A DNA stretch of 64,000 nt from Buttiauxella sp965119215 (GCA_965119215.1 CBCPKK010000014.1:62001-126000), one strand, 5' to 3'; shown: positions 27,623 to 36,318, numbered from the stretch's first letter. Notes: generated by a model not told the origin, from the sequence alone. Made by a program: numbers and translations.

Positions 27623-27626
27623 GTTT

Positions 27627-28991
27627 TTAATCGCAGGAGACTTTCATCGCCAGTCCACCGCGTGACGTTTCCCGATACTTAGCGTTCATGTCTTTGCCCG
27701 TCTCGTACATCGTCTCAATAACTTTATCGAGGCAAACTCGCGGTTCGCTGGTACGGCGCAATGCCATACGCGTTGCATTCACCGCTTTCACCGCAGCAAT
27801 GGCATTACGCTCAATGCATGGCACCTGAACTTGCCCAGCTACCGGGTCACAAGTCAGACCGAGATTATGCTCCATACCAATTTCCGCCGCGATACAAACC
27901 TGGCTTGGGCTGCCGCCCATGAGTTCTGCAAGACCTGCCGCCGCCATCGAACAGGCAACGCCGACTTCGCCCTGGCAACCCACTTCCGCGCCTGAAATCG
28001 ATGCGTTCATCTTATAAAGCGAGCCAATCGCACCAGCAACAAGTAAGTAGCGTGCGCAAGAGTTCGCGTTTACTTCACGGATGAATTTGTCGTAATAGGC
28101 CAGAACCGCAGGGACGATGCCGCATGCGCCGTTAGTGGGTGCTGTGACAACACGTCCACCGGCAGCATTTTCTTCGTTTACCGCCAGCGCGAACATGTTA
28201 ATCCAGTCCACAACAGCCATCGGATCTGAGTTGTTCTTATCGTTGCTGACCAGCATTCTGCGCAATGCCGCCGCACGGCGTGGGACGCGCATTTTACCAG
28301 GCAGCACGCCTTCGGTAGTAATACCGCGTTCAATGCCTGCGCGCATGACACCCCAGACGTCGGCAAAATGTGCGTCAATTTCAGCCTGCGGACGCATAGC
28401 GCGTTCGTTTTGCATCATCAAGCCAGACAGTGAAAGCCCACTTTCTTTGCAATGACGCTGTAAATCAGCAGCACTTTTATAAGGATAGGGTACGGCTACC
28501 TGCTGGGTATCTTCCAGGCCAAAGTGCGCTTCATCAACGATAAAACCGCCGCCGATGGAGTAATACGTTTGGCTGTAGATAGCTTTATCGCCAGCCAGCG
28601 CGGTGATACGCATACCGTTTTCATGCAGCGAAAGGTTATCTTCATGGAAGTTCATGCAGCTATCGACCGGAAACTCCACTTCATGTTGACCATTAGCCAG
28701 CATCAGGCGGCCGTGTGTATTCACGTCCTGGATAAAGTGGGGAATCGCGTCGATATCGACGGTGTCCGGCATGTTGCCTGCCAGACCCATAATAATGGCG
28801 ATATCCGTATGGTGGCCTTTCCCGGTTAGGGAAAGTGAACCGTAGACATCAACCACCACACGCGTGACGTTGGGCAAAATCCCTTGCTCAATTAAATCGT
28901 CAGCGAATTGTTTGCCTGCTTTCATTGGGCCGACGGTATGGGAGCTAGATGGCCCAATACCGATTTTGAAAATATCGAATACGCTAATCAT
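27627..28991 (-). CDS. sdaB: L-serine dehydratase (iron-sulfur dependent) SdaB
   Basis: SdaB deaminates L-serine to pyruvate and ammonia with an oxygen-sensitive [4Fe-4S] cluster. The 454-residue product starts MISVFDIFKIGIGPSSSHTVGPM, the family hallmark. An N-terminal beta domain (1 to about 150) is followed by the alpha domain with Cys residues in NGACGIVPA, LTCDPVAG and VPCIERNA that fit the cluster ligands; the C-terminal tail ends in a Cys, which in this family reaches the active site. It lies 62 bases after sdaC, with a stem-loop between, so expression relative to the transporter is probably tuned by partial termination. Confidence 0.96.
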   Translation of the reverse strand: MISVFDIFKIGIGPSSSHTVGPMKAGKQFADDLIEQGILPNVTRVVVDVYGSLSLTGKGHHTDIAIIMGLAGNMPDTVDIDAIPHFIQDVNTHGRLMLANGQHEVEFPVDSCMNFHEDNLSLHENGMRITALAGDKAIYSQTYYSIGGGFIVDEAHFGLEDTQQVAVPYPYKSAADLQRHCKESGLSLSGLMMQNERAMRPQAEIDAHFADVWGVMRAGIERGITTEGVLPGKMRVPRRAAALRRMLVSNDKNNSDPMAVVDWINMFALAVNEENAAGGRVVTAPTNGACGIVPAVLAYYDKFIREVNANSCARYLLVAGAIGSLYKMNASISGAEVGCQGEVGVACSMAAAGLAELMGGSPSQVCIAAEIGMEHNLGLTCDPVAGQVQVPCIERNAIAAVKAVNATRMALRRTSEPRVCLDKVIETMYETGKDMNAKYRETSRGGLAMKVSCD

Positions 28992-29023
28992 GTTGCGTCC
29001 GTTGCCTGAGTAACATTAGAAAG

Positions 29024-29045
29024 AAAACGCCGCCCGCAGGCGGCG
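29024..29045 (-). terminator. Intercistronic terminator-like hairpin between sdaC and sdaB
   Basis: On the minus strand, CGCCGCC, loop TGCG and GGCGGCG are followed by TTTTCTTTC. A 7-bp all-GC stem with a short U tract inside an operon suggests partial termination or 3'-end protection of the sdaC message. Confidence 0.65.
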
Positions 29046-29053
29046 ATTAGCTG

Positions 29054-30343
29054 TTAGCTAAACAGCGAGTAGAAGATAGCAGAGATAGCAATCAGGCCCA
29101 TGATTACGACGAAAATATTGCTAACGTGACCACTATATTTTCGCATTGCCGGGACTTTCTGAATCGCATACATCGGCATCAGGAACAAAATCATGGCGAT
29201 GATTGGGCCACCCAGGGTTTCAATCATGCCCAGAATGCTTGGGTTCAGGGTGGCAACAATCCATGTGCTCACCAGCATGAAGATAGCGGTAATACGGTTC
29301 AGCTTGCTAACTTCGATGCTCTTACCTTTGCCGCGCAGTGATTTAATTACCATGCCGTTAAAGCCTTCACGAGCACCTAAATAGTGGCCGAGGAAGGATT
29401 TGGTGATAGCAACGATGGCGATAATCGGTGCCATCCAGGCAATCAGTGGTGCATTAAAGTGGTTAGCCAGGTAAGTCAGAATAGAGATGTTCTGTGCTTT
29501 AGCTTCTGCCAGGTTTTCTGGAGTCAGGCTCAGTACGCAGCTGAACACGAAGAACATAACGGTCAGAACCATCATGATGTGTGCGTAAGACAGAATGCGT
29601 GAACATTTCTTCTCAGCGCCTTCGCCGTATTCATTACGTTTTGCTACCGCAAACGCAGAGATAATCGGTGAGTGGTTAAAGGAGAACACCATTACCGGGA
29701 TTGCCAGCCACAATGTCATCCACAGGCCGCTGCCCGTTGCAGGAGTGCTGCTGAAAGACAGGGTGTCAAATGCTGCACTGCTCCAGTTTGGAATCAGGTA
29801 CAGCGCAAGAACCATCAGCGCGATAACAAACGGGAACACCAGAATGCTCATCGCTTTTACGATCATTTGCTCGCCAAAACGAACGATGGTCATCAGACCG
29901 ACGATCAGAATCAGAGACAAAATAATGCGTGGCGGAGAAACCATACCCAACTGGTGAGTAATAAAGTTATCTACGGTGTTGGTGATAGCCACGCTATAAA
30001 CCAACAGAATTGGGTAGATGGCAAAGAAGTAGAGCAGGGTAATCATTTTACCTGCGCCCACACCAAAGTGCTCTTCTACAACTTCGGTAATGTCTTCGCC
30101 AGGGTTTTTACCTGACAGCACGAAGCGAGTCAGACCACGGTGGGCAAAGAAGGTCATCGGGAAAGCAAGAATCGCCATAATGAACAGCGGGATCAGGCCG
30201 CCAACACCGGCGTTAATCGGCAGGAACAAAACGCCTGCGCCGATTGCTGTGCCGTACAGGCCCAACATCCACATGGTATCGGACTTGCGCCATGAACTTT
30301 TGCTCTCGACAGAGGCAATACTGCCGGTTTGAGTGGTTTCCAT
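29054..30343 (-). CDS. sdaC: Serine/proton symporter SdaC
   Basis: SdaC is a high-capacity L-serine transporter of the HAAAP family, coupled here to the serine dehydratase SdaB. The length of 429 residues equals E. coli SdaC. Eleven membrane helices are expected; the soluble N-terminus (about residues 1-25) is followed by MWMLGLYGTAIGAGVLFLPI, the conserved first helix of this family. GGAGAAGTAG lies before the ATG. About 480 bases without a gene lie upstream and hold a CRP-like site. The pair lets the cell import serine and turn it into pyruvate. Confidence 0.96.
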   Translation of the reverse strand: METTQTGSIASVESKSSWRKSDTMWMLGLYGTAIGAGVLFLPINAGVGGLIPLFIMAILAFPMTFFAHRGLTRFVLSGKNPGEDITEVVEEHFGVGAGKMITLLYFFAIYPILLVYSVAITNTVDNFITHQLGMVSPPRIILSLILIVGLMTIVRFGEQMIVKAMSILVFPFVIALMVLALYLIPNWSSAAFDTLSFSSTPATGSGLWMTLWLAIPVMVFSFNHSPIISAFAVAKRNEYGEGAEKKCSRILSYAHIMMVLTVMFFVFSCVLSLTPENLAEAKAQNISILTYLANHFNAPLIAWMAPIIAIVAITKSFLGHYLGAREGFNGMVIKSLRGKGKSIEVSKLNRITAIFMLVSTWIVATLNPSILGMIETLGGPIIAMILFLMPMYAIQKVPAMRKYSGHVSNIFVVIMGLIAISAIFYSLFS

Positions 30344-30790
30344 CTACTACTTCTCCAAAGGAACATATGATTCGAAATCTGGTTCAACCGCGATGACTTG
30401 CCATTGATGTCTGAAACTAAATGCTGTTTACGGGCTGTTTTATAGTAATTTTGGCCAGTGATAATCAGCGGGCGGAAAGATACATTCATCGCGTCGATTC
30501 ATCAGTGATCGGGATCTCAATTGTAAGAATCCACTGCTTGTGTGGTTTTTTGCAGTTTTTAAGTCTGTGACTGGTATTTTGTGCAATATTTACACCCTGT
30601 ATTTATGGTTATTTTAGATAATAAAACGGTGTTTCAATGTTGATTGGCAGCGTAATCGGCTGTATAAGCAGGGTTTTTTGTTTAGAGATGCCGGGAATCA
30701 TAAGTTTTTATGCAGATGATAATTCTGCTACCGGTAACATTACGGCGGCTGAATAAGGCAGAAGAGAGTAGAAAAAAGGCAGGAAAAAGC
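30344..30790 (-). promoter_or_regulatory. Long upstream region of sdaC with a CRP-like site
   Basis: This 447-base stretch has no supported gene. At 30504-30519, AGTGA-N6-TCTCA matches the CRP consensus TGTGA-N6-TCACA at 8 of 10 core positions, about 160 bases before sdaC. CRP activation of sdaC is reported for E. coli; its use here is inference. The distal part is AT-rich and ends at the ppnN terminator. I see no convincing -10/-35 pair. Confidence 0.45.
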
Positions 30791-30821
30791 AGAAAAAAAG
30801 AAGGGCGGAGTGACTCCGCCC
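30791..30821 (-). terminator. Rho-independent terminator of ppnN
   Basis: On the minus strand, GGGCGGAG, a 3-base loop and CTCCGCCC are followed by TTCTTTTTTT, just after the ppnN stop codon. Confidence 0.85.
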
Positions 30822-30827
30822 GGGGAT

Positions 30828-32192
30828 TCAGGTGCAGATTTCGTAGCAAGGAATGTAAGCACTGCCTGGTAATTTCATGCGGTGCTGAGCGACAAAGCCC
30901 TGGAGCAGGTCGTCCATACGCTTCATCATTTGTGCGTCGCCGTGGATTTTATACGGCCCGTACTGTTCAATTGCGCGGATACCACCTTCTTTGACGTTAC
31001 CCGCAACAATACCTGAAAACGCTCTGCGTAAAGAGGCTGCAAGTTCTTCCGCAGGTTGGTCTGGGTACAGTTTGAGATTAGCCATGTTTTCATGGGTTGG
31101 CTCAAACGGAACTTGCAGCTCGGGTGCTATACGAATCGACCAGTTGAAACTATAAGCATCGCCCGTTTCGCGGCGATTCTCTTTCACTTTCGGCATCGCT
31201 TTTTTCATCTGTCGTGCCACTTCAGCCGGATCGTCAATAATGATTTGGTAATGACGACGCGCCTGTTCACCGACAGTGTTGACGATAAATTCGTCCAGCA
31301 CACGGAAGTAGTCAGCGCTTTCTTTTGGCCCGGTCAGAATCAATGGCAGAACTTGATCGTGGTTATGCGGGTTCATCAGAATGCCGAGCAGGTAAAGCAG
31401 TTCTTCTGCGGTACCCACACCACCAGGGAAGATGATGATGCCATGCGCGATTCGCACAAACGCCTCAAGACGTTTTTCGATATCCGGCATGATGATCAGC
31501 TCATTCACCAGCGGGTTTGGTGGCTCTGCGGCAATAATTGACGGTTCGGTCATGCCAATAAAGCGGCTTTCTTTGTAACGTTGCTGAGCATGACCCACCG
31601 CAGCACCTTTCATCGGCGCTTCCATGGCTCCTGGGCCACAGCCGGTACAGATATTGAGTTCACGCAAACCCAATTGTGTGCCGACACGGCGAGCATAGAG
31701 ATATTCGTTTTCGTTAATCGAGTGCCCACCCCAGCACACAACCAGGTTTGGCGCTTCGCCAACGTGCAACGCACGGGCGTTACGTAAGATAGAGAACACC
31801 ATATTGGTGATATGCGTGGTGTCTTCTAAATCGAGATTAGGGAATCGTCCTGTTTGGCTAATTTGGCCGTTAACGAACAAAATATCGCGCAAAACGGCAA
31901 ACAGGTTAGCTTGCAAAGCCCGAATAATACGGCCATCGACAAACGCGTCATCAGGAGGGTTAATCAGTTCGAGTTTGACGCCACGTTCACGACGCAGCAC
32001 GTTGATATCGAAGTTTTGGTAACGCGACAACAGCTCTTTGCTGCTATCGGTCTGGCTTCCTGAGTTAAGTACGGCAAGTGAACAATTGCGAAACAGTTGA
32101 TAAAGGTCGCTACTGGCCGTGCGTTTAAGCATATCGACTTCCAGTTGCGACAACATATCCATTGAGCCTAGCGGGCTAATATGTGTAATCAA
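30828..32192 (-). CDS. ppnN: Pyrimidine/purine nucleotide 5'-monophosphate nucleosidase PpnN (YgdH)
   Basis: PpnN cleaves nucleoside monophosphates to a base and ribose 5-phosphate. In E. coli it binds (p)ppGpp, which stimulates it. The 454 residues equal the E. coli protein. The LOG/lysine-decarboxylase-like core has the motif FPGGVGTAEELLYLLGIL, preceded by the Arg-containing nucleotide segment. N- and C-terminal extensions (DUF4478 and DUF3412 type) flank the core. It is a single-gene unit with its own terminator. relA, which makes its effector, is in the same window at 46 kb. Confidence 0.94.
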   Translation of the reverse strand: MITHISPLGSMDMLSQLEVDMLKRTASSDLYQLFRNCSLAVLNSGSQTDSSKELLSRYQNFDINVLRRERGVKLELINPPDDAFVDGRIIRALQANLFAVLRDILFVNGQISQTGRFPNLDLEDTTHITNMVFSILRNARALHVGEAPNLVVCWGGHSINENEYLYARRVGTQLGLRELNICTGCGPGAMEAPMKGAAVGHAQQRYKESRFIGMTEPSIIAAEPPNPLVNELIIMPDIEKRLEAFVRIAHGIIIFPGGVGTAEELLYLLGILMNPHNHDQVLPLILTGPKESADYFRVLDEFIVNTVGEQARRHYQIIIDDPAEVARQMKKAMPKVKENRRETGDAYSFNWSIRIAPELQVPFEPTHENMANLKLYPDQPAEELAASLRRAFSGIVAGNVKEGGIRAIEQYGPYKIHGDAQMMKRMDDLLQGFVAQHRMKLPGSAYIPCYEICT

Positions 32193-32307
32193 GTTAACTC
32201 CTTACGAAGCGTAAAGTGCCGCTCCCAATGATTACAATAGCCCTGCCATGTTCAATTTAACAACCTGAAAACAATAATCCTTTAAGAGGCTGCGAGGTGT
32301 TTCGCAC

Positions 32308-33150
32308 TTATTGACGAACCAGGCGACCAAACGACGGATGGAAATCGGTATTTGTGCGCCACGGATTAATGTCCAGGCCGCCGCGACGGGTATAGCGCGC
32401 GTAGACGCTCAGGCTTTCCGGATGGCAGAAATGCTGGATGTCGTTAAAGATGCGCTCGACACACTGCTCGTGGAATTCGTTGTGATGACGGAACGACACC
32501 AGATAGCGCAGCAGTTTTTCACGGTCAATGCGTGGGCCACGGTAGCGAATCTGAACAGAACCCCAGTCCGGCTGGTGGGTGATCAGACAGTTGGATTTCA
32601 GCAAATGACTCACCAACGTTTCTTCTACGATTTCCTCTCCTGCCGCACCGCTCAGGTAATCGGCGTTAAATTCGTAGTTATCAATCGTGATGTTTTGCTC
32701 ATCTATGCAATCACCTGCGAATGCCGCAATTTCCTGGCCCTCAAGCTCATGCAGGCGGAACAGCACTACGCTCACATCGCCCTGTGCGCAGGCGCTTAAA
32801 TCACGCTTTAACGTTTCCTGAACCGTTTCCCAATCTGCAAATTGCGTCTGGTTAAAGCTGTTCAAATAGAGCTTAAAACTTTTGGACTCGACCAGATTCA
32901 CGCTGTTTGCGTCAAGCTGCACATGCCCAACGGCCACTTGCGGCAAACCGTTGCTGTTGAGCCAGGACAGTTCATACAGCGTCCAGATATCACCGCCGCT
33001 AAACGGCAGGTTATCAGCCTGCAAGCCAAGCGGATCGCGATTAAGACTGCGCGGCACGGGCTGTAGCAAAGAGGGTTGGTATTTATCCTGGTAAGCGGTT
33101 GGCTTACCCAGCGTCAGGCCGCTCAGCGCCTGGTGTTTTTCATAAGACAT
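32308..33150 (-). CDS. queF: NADPH-dependent 7-cyano-7-deazaguanine reductase QueF
   Basis: QueF reduces preQ0 to preQ1 in queuosine synthesis, a four-electron nitrile reduction. The 280-residue product is the long bidomain form (E. coli 282). The NADPH-binding QueF motif ESKSFKLYLNSFNQ is at about 88-101. The catalytic Cys188 forms the thioimide and Asp195 is the general acid (SNCLITHQPDWGS). It is divergent from syd over 68 bases. queE, which acts earlier in the same pathway, lies at 56 kb in this window. Confidence 0.96.
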   Translation of the reverse strand: MSYEKHQALSGLTLGKPTAYQDKYQPSLLQPVPRSLNRDPLGLQADNLPFSGGDIWTLYELSWLNSNGLPQVAVGHVQLDANSVNLVESKSFKLYLNSFNQTQFADWETVQETLKRDLSACAQGDVSVVLFRLHELEGQEIAAFAGDCIDEQNITIDNYEFNADYLSGAAGEEIVEETLVSHLLKSNCLITHQPDWGSVQIRYRGPRIDREKLLRYLVSFRHHNEFHEQCVERIFNDIQHFCHPESLSVYARYTRRGGLDINPWRTNTDFHPSFGRLVRQ

Positions 33151-33218
33151 GTGTCACCGATAGAATGCAGGTACAATTGGCCTTTATTGTACCGCAGCCT
33201 TGAGAGAGTGAGAAATTG

Positions 33219-33767
33219 GTGGATAACGACGTACGTCAGGCGCTGGAAGATTTTACCCATCGTTTTTGCCACGCATGGCGTGAACAGACCGAGGGTTGGC
33301 CCGCAAGCGAAGAATTATATGGTGTGCCGTCACCGTGTATCGTGACAACTACCGGGAATGATGTGCGCTGGCAGCCGCAGCCTTTTACTCCAGCAAACGA
33401 TCTTAGTGCGGTTGAACGTGCGATGGATATTGCTTTGCAACCCGGGGCGCATCAGTTCTATACCACGCAATTTGCCGGTGATATGCCAGCGCTTTCAGGC
33501 AGCCAGGCGTTAACGTTATTGCAAGCCTGGAGCGAAGACGATTTTCAGCGCGTTCAGGAAAATCTGATTGGTCACCTGGTGACGCAAAAACGGCTGAAAA
33601 TTCCACCGACGCTGTTTCTCGCAACCACGCCGGATGAAATGGAAGTGGTGTCGCTGTGTAATTTAACGGGCGAAGTTGTGCTGGAGAAAATTGGCACAAA
33701 ACAGCGTGCAACCCTCGCAAGTTCACTGAATGTGTTCCTCAAGGAACTGCAACCGCAGGTCATTTAA
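33219..33767 (+). CDS. syd: SecY-interacting protein Syd
   Basis: Syd is a small acidic cytosolic protein that binds the membrane face of SecY and removes faulty SecYEG complexes. The 182-residue product (E. coli 181) has the family signatures WPASEELYGVPSPC and FYTTQFAGDM, and the conserved block EDDFQRVQENLIGHLVTQKRLK. I chose GTG at 33219, giving MDNDVRQAL as in E. coli (MDDLTAQAL); TTG at 33216 is an alternative. The purine-rich GAGAGAGTGAG upstream serves as ribosome binding site. Confidence 0.94.
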   Translation: MDNDVRQALEDFTHRFCHAWREQTEGWPASEELYGVPSPCIVTTTGNDVRWQPQPFTPANDLSAVERAMDIALQPGAHQFYTTQFAGDMPALSGSQALTLLQAWSEDDFQRVQENLIGHLVTQKRLKIPPTLFLATTPDEMEVVSLCNLTGEVVLEKIGTKQRATLASSLNVFLKELQPQVI

Positions 33768-33787
33768 GCGCTGATCGCTGCTGAGCT

Positions 33788-33828
33788 TGTGAGAGATCTC
33801 TTACACGAGCTGTAAGAGATCTCTAACT
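33788..33828. promoter_or_regulatory. Two UvrY (GacA-type) boxes upstream of csrB
   Basis: TGTGAGAGATCTCTTACA (33788-33805) is an 18-bp near-perfect palindrome of the GacA/UvrY class (TGTAAG-N6-CTTACA). A second, less perfect copy, TGTAAGAGATCTCTAACT, starts at 33811, with 23 bp between the two starts. The pair lies about 150-190 bases before the CsrB start, where distal UvrY binding is known in E. coli csrB. The kinase that phosphorylates UvrY, BarA, is encoded 8 kb away. Confidence 0.8.
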
Positions 33829-33977
33829 TTACCTGCAGACTTTTTACAGTGATTAATAACATAATTGTTTATTATCATTATGTTATGTGTTTTTTGCTCA
33901 GCTTTTGAATGAAAGCTAACGTAAGCATTGGTTGTGAGTGTCTTGCGAGAATAAACGAAATGGTAGATTCTATGTCC

Positions 33978-34354
33978 GTCGACAAGGAGTCGGGAAGTGA
34001 AGGATACATTAGGATGATGTCACTTCATTGAAGAAGCGGAACACACCAGGACGGTGTTGCATGGAAGGCTTCAGGATTGAAGCAAGGATCACTCAGGAAG
34101 AGTAAGGGACACCTCCAGGACGGAGAATGAGAGCCGAATCAGGAACATTCGGTGGGTCTGGAAGACCAAAGGATATCGCATCAGGATGATGCTGGACCAC
34201 CTCAGGATGTAGGTAGCAGGACGCGAGTACGACGGATTGTAGGTCAGGAGACCAAGGACATAGTTGTCACGGACGAGCAGGGAGCACCAAAAAGTAGCCG
34301 GATTAGCTGCGAAACGAACCGGGAGCACTGTTTTATACAGTGCTCCCTTTTTTT
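33978..34354 (+). ncRNA. csrB: CsrB, CsrA-sequestering small RNA
   Basis: CsrB binds many copies of the translation regulator CsrA and so relieves CsrA control of carbon storage, motility and biofilm genes. The RNA begins GTCGACAAGGAGTCGGGAAG and is about 377 nucleotides. It carries about 27 GGA triplets, most in CAGGA or AAGGA contexts in hairpin loops (for example ACACCAGGACGGTGT and CTCCAGGACGGAG). It ends AACGAACC followed by the GGGAGCACTG/CAGTGCTCCC terminator. Syntenic position between syd and yqcC, as in E. coli. A TTGCGA at 33943-33948 is a possible -35 box; the -10 is weak. Confidence 0.96.
34321..34354 (+). terminator. Intrinsic terminator of csrB
   Basis: GGGAGCACTG, a TTTTATA loop and CAGTGCTCCC form a perfect 10-bp stem followed by seven T. 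Confidence 0.93.
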
Positions 34355-34439
34355 ATGCTTTTTTTGCCGGCAGTAAGAAATGTAGAAAGTAAGAAATGGT
34401 ATGCTTGCCGGCTTCTTTCGACTGATGCCCGAGGTTTTC

Positions 34440-34769
34440 ATGGAACGCCACGCGCTGGTACGCCAGCATCTCCACAACATTGAACAAGTTTTGCGTGACC
34501 ACCAACTTTGGCAGGGCTGCGCGCCAAACGCTGAAGCCTTTGAAAGCACCCAACCGTTTTGCCTGGATACGTTGCAGCCTCATGAATGGCTGCAATGGGT
34601 TCTGATCCCAAGAATGCACGCGCTGATTGATGCCCAACACCCTTTGCCTGCTGATTTTGCTATCGCGCCTTATTATGAAATGGCGTTGGATGCGGCACAT
34701 GTTGGACGCGATCCACTGTTAAAAGCGCTGCAAGAATTAGATGCTTTGTTTGCGAGTGACACTAACTGA
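34440..34769 (+). CDS. yqcC: YqcC family protein (DUF446)
   Basis: This 109-residue soluble protein is rich in helix and has the family blocks STQPFCLDTLQPHEWLQW and PYYEMALDAAH. The length equals E. coli YqcC, whose function is unknown. The start at 34440 has GAGG 6 bases upstream; an earlier in-frame ATG at 34401 would overlap a likely leader. The stop overlaps the truC start (TGATG), so coupling to truC is expected. It has been linked to CsrB only by position. Confidence 0.9.
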   Translation: MERHALVRQHLHNIEQVLRDHQLWQGCAPNAEAFESTQPFCLDTLQPHEWLQWVLIPRMHALIDAQHPLPADFAIAPYYEMALDAAHVGRDPLLKALQELDALFASDTN

Positions 34770-35539
34770 TGCTGGAAATTATTTATCAGGACGAATGGCT
34801 GGTCGCGGTAAACAAACCTTCAGGCTGGTTAGTCCACCGCAGTTGGCTCGACAGGCATGAAACCGTTTTCGTGATGCAAACCGTGCGCGACCAAATCGGC
34901 AAGCATGTTTTCACCGTTCATCGCCTCGACAGACCAACTTCCGGCGTGTTGCTGATGGCGCTTTCCAGCGAAGTTGCCCATCTTTTATCTCAGCAGTTTG
35001 AAAATCATCAAATTCAAAAACGCTACCATGCTGTCACCCGTGGCTGGCTTGAAGATGAGGCGGTGCTCGATTACCCGCTCGTTGAAGAGTTGGATAAAAT
35101 CGCGGATAAAAAAGCGACTCAGAATAAAGATCCACAGCCTGCGGTAACACATTATCGGGGCATGGCGACGGTTGAAATGCCAGTTCCGGTTGGGCGCTAC
35201 CCAACCGCGCGCTACAGCCTGGTTGAGCTGGAACCTAAAACTGGCCGTAAACACCAACTGCGCCGCCATATGTCTCACTTACGTCACCCGATGATTGGTG
35301 ATTCCAAACACGGTGATTTGCGTCAAAATCGCGGTGCGGCTGAGCATTTTGGCTGTGAACGCTTAATGCTTCACGCCAGCCAGCTTTCGTTAAATCACCC
35401 TGTTACCGGCGAGCCGCTGTGTCTTCGTGCAAGCCTTGATGACACCTGGATGCAGATGATGTCACAGTTTGGCTGGCGCGGATTGCTGAGTGATATCGAA
35501 AAGGTTGAGTTTGTCGCCAGCAACGGCCAGGATGATTAA
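34769..35539 (+). CDS. truC: tRNA pseudouridine(65) synthase TruC
   Basis: TruC isomerises U65 in the T stem of tRNA-Ile1 and tRNA-Asp. This 256-residue RluA-family protein (E. coli 260) has the catalytic Asp54 in HRLDRPTSG. The conserved Lys-Arg substrate segment KTGRKHQLRRHMSHL follows near residue 155. It starts within the yqcC stop codon and is followed by yqcA, forming a three-gene unit yqcC-truC-yqcA, as in E. coli. No ribosome binding site of its own is obvious, which agrees with coupling. Confidence 0.95.
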   Translation: MLEIIYQDEWLVAVNKPSGWLVHRSWLDRHETVFVMQTVRDQIGKHVFTVHRLDRPTSGVLLMALSSEVAHLLSQQFENHQIQKRYHAVTRGWLEDEAVLDYPLVEELDKIADKKATQNKDPQPAVTHYRGMATVEMPVPVGRYPTARYSLVELEPKTGRKHQLRRHMSHLRHPMIGDSKHGDLRQNRGAAEHFGCERLMLHASQLSLNHPVTGEPLCLRASLDDTWMQMMSQFGWRGLLSDIEKVEFVASNGQDD

Positions 35540-35566
35540 TACAGCCGTAATGCAAGGAGTTAACTG

Positions 35567-36016
35567 ATGGCCGAAGTGGGGATTTTTGTAGGTACGATGT
35601 ATGGAAACTCGCTGCTGGTGGCGGAAGAAGCCGAAGCAATCCTAAAAAAGAAAGGTCACAAAGCCACGGTATTTGAAGATCCTGAACTGGCAGACTGGCA
35701 AAAATTTAGCGACCAATATGTGTTGGTAGTGACGTCAACGACCGGCCAGGGCGATTTGCCAGACAGCATCGTTCCTCTTTTCCAGGCGCTAAAAGATGAA
35801 ATCGGATACCAGCCCGAACTACGTTACGGTTTGATTGCCTTAGGCGACAGCAACTACGAGCATTTTTGTGGTGGCGGCAAACAGTTTGATGCTTTGCTGC
35901 AAGAGCAGGGCGCCAAACGTATTGGCAATGTTTTAGCCATTGATGCCAACGATCATCCAGAGCCTGAAGCGGTATCCAACCCGTGGGTTGAACAGTGGGC
36001 CGCGTTGTTAAGCTAG
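35567..36016 (+). CDS. yqcA: Flavodoxin-like protein YqcA
   Basis: This 149-residue single-domain flavodoxin has the FMN phosphate loop GTMYGNSL near residues 8-15, the second FMN loop TSTTGQGDLPDS and the third GDSNYEHFCGGGK. It would carry single electrons for an unknown partner. Length equals E. coli YqcA. AAGGAGTTAACTG gives a strong ribosome binding site. It closes the yqcC-truC-yqcA unit and is followed by a terminator. Confidence 0.94.
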   Translation: MAEVGIFVGTMYGNSLLVAEEAEAILKKKGHKATVFEDPELADWQKFSDQYVLVVTSTTGQGDLPDSIVPLFQALKDEIGYQPELRYGLIALGDSNYEHFCGGGKQFDALLQEQGAKRIGNVLAIDANDHPEPEAVSNPWVEQWAALLS

Positions 36017-36030
36017 TGACAAAAATCCCA

Positions 36031-36062
36031 GGCGAATAAACGTCAGCGTTATTCGCCATTTT
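36031..36062 (+). terminator. Rho-independent terminator after yqcA
   Basis: GGCGAATAA and TTATTCGCC (36031-36039 and 36049-36057) are perfectly complementary around a 9-base loop, followed by ATTTTT. Confidence 0.8.
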
Positions 36063-36132
36063 TCCCCTTTGTTTCAAAAATCGTGAACCATCCCCCAGCC
36101 CGTTGGACAAAAGCCATAAAGTGCTCATAAAA

Positions 36133-36159
36133 CGTGCATAAGAATTGTGTCTTTGCACG
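36133..36159. promoter_or_regulatory. Imperfect inverted repeat upstream of gudP (possible operator)
   Basis: CGTGCATAAGA and TCTTTGCACG form an inverted repeat with one bulged base, in the 302-base gap (36017-36318) before gudP. In E. coli the gud operon is activated by CdaR on glucarate, galactarate or glycerate. The CdaR site is not well enough defined for me to assign this repeat to it. The rest of the gap has the yqcA terminator and no other clear signal. Confidence 0.3.
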
Positions 36160-36318
36160 ATGAGGCGTTTTCACTCCCTTCATATACTTTCTCTCGGCCA
36201 AACAATAAACCGCAGATTCAGCGTCACAAAAATATTGCGGACCGGCCGATACCTCATTCTGATAACCCTACAAGTACAGAATGAACTGTAGCTGAAAGCT
36301 ATAATTCAGGAGTGCAAC

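Noticed and set aside
33978..34354. Small ORFs across the csrB region
   Set aside because: They only reflect open frames in the repeated CAGGA-rich RNA gene; none has a ribosome binding site or known product.
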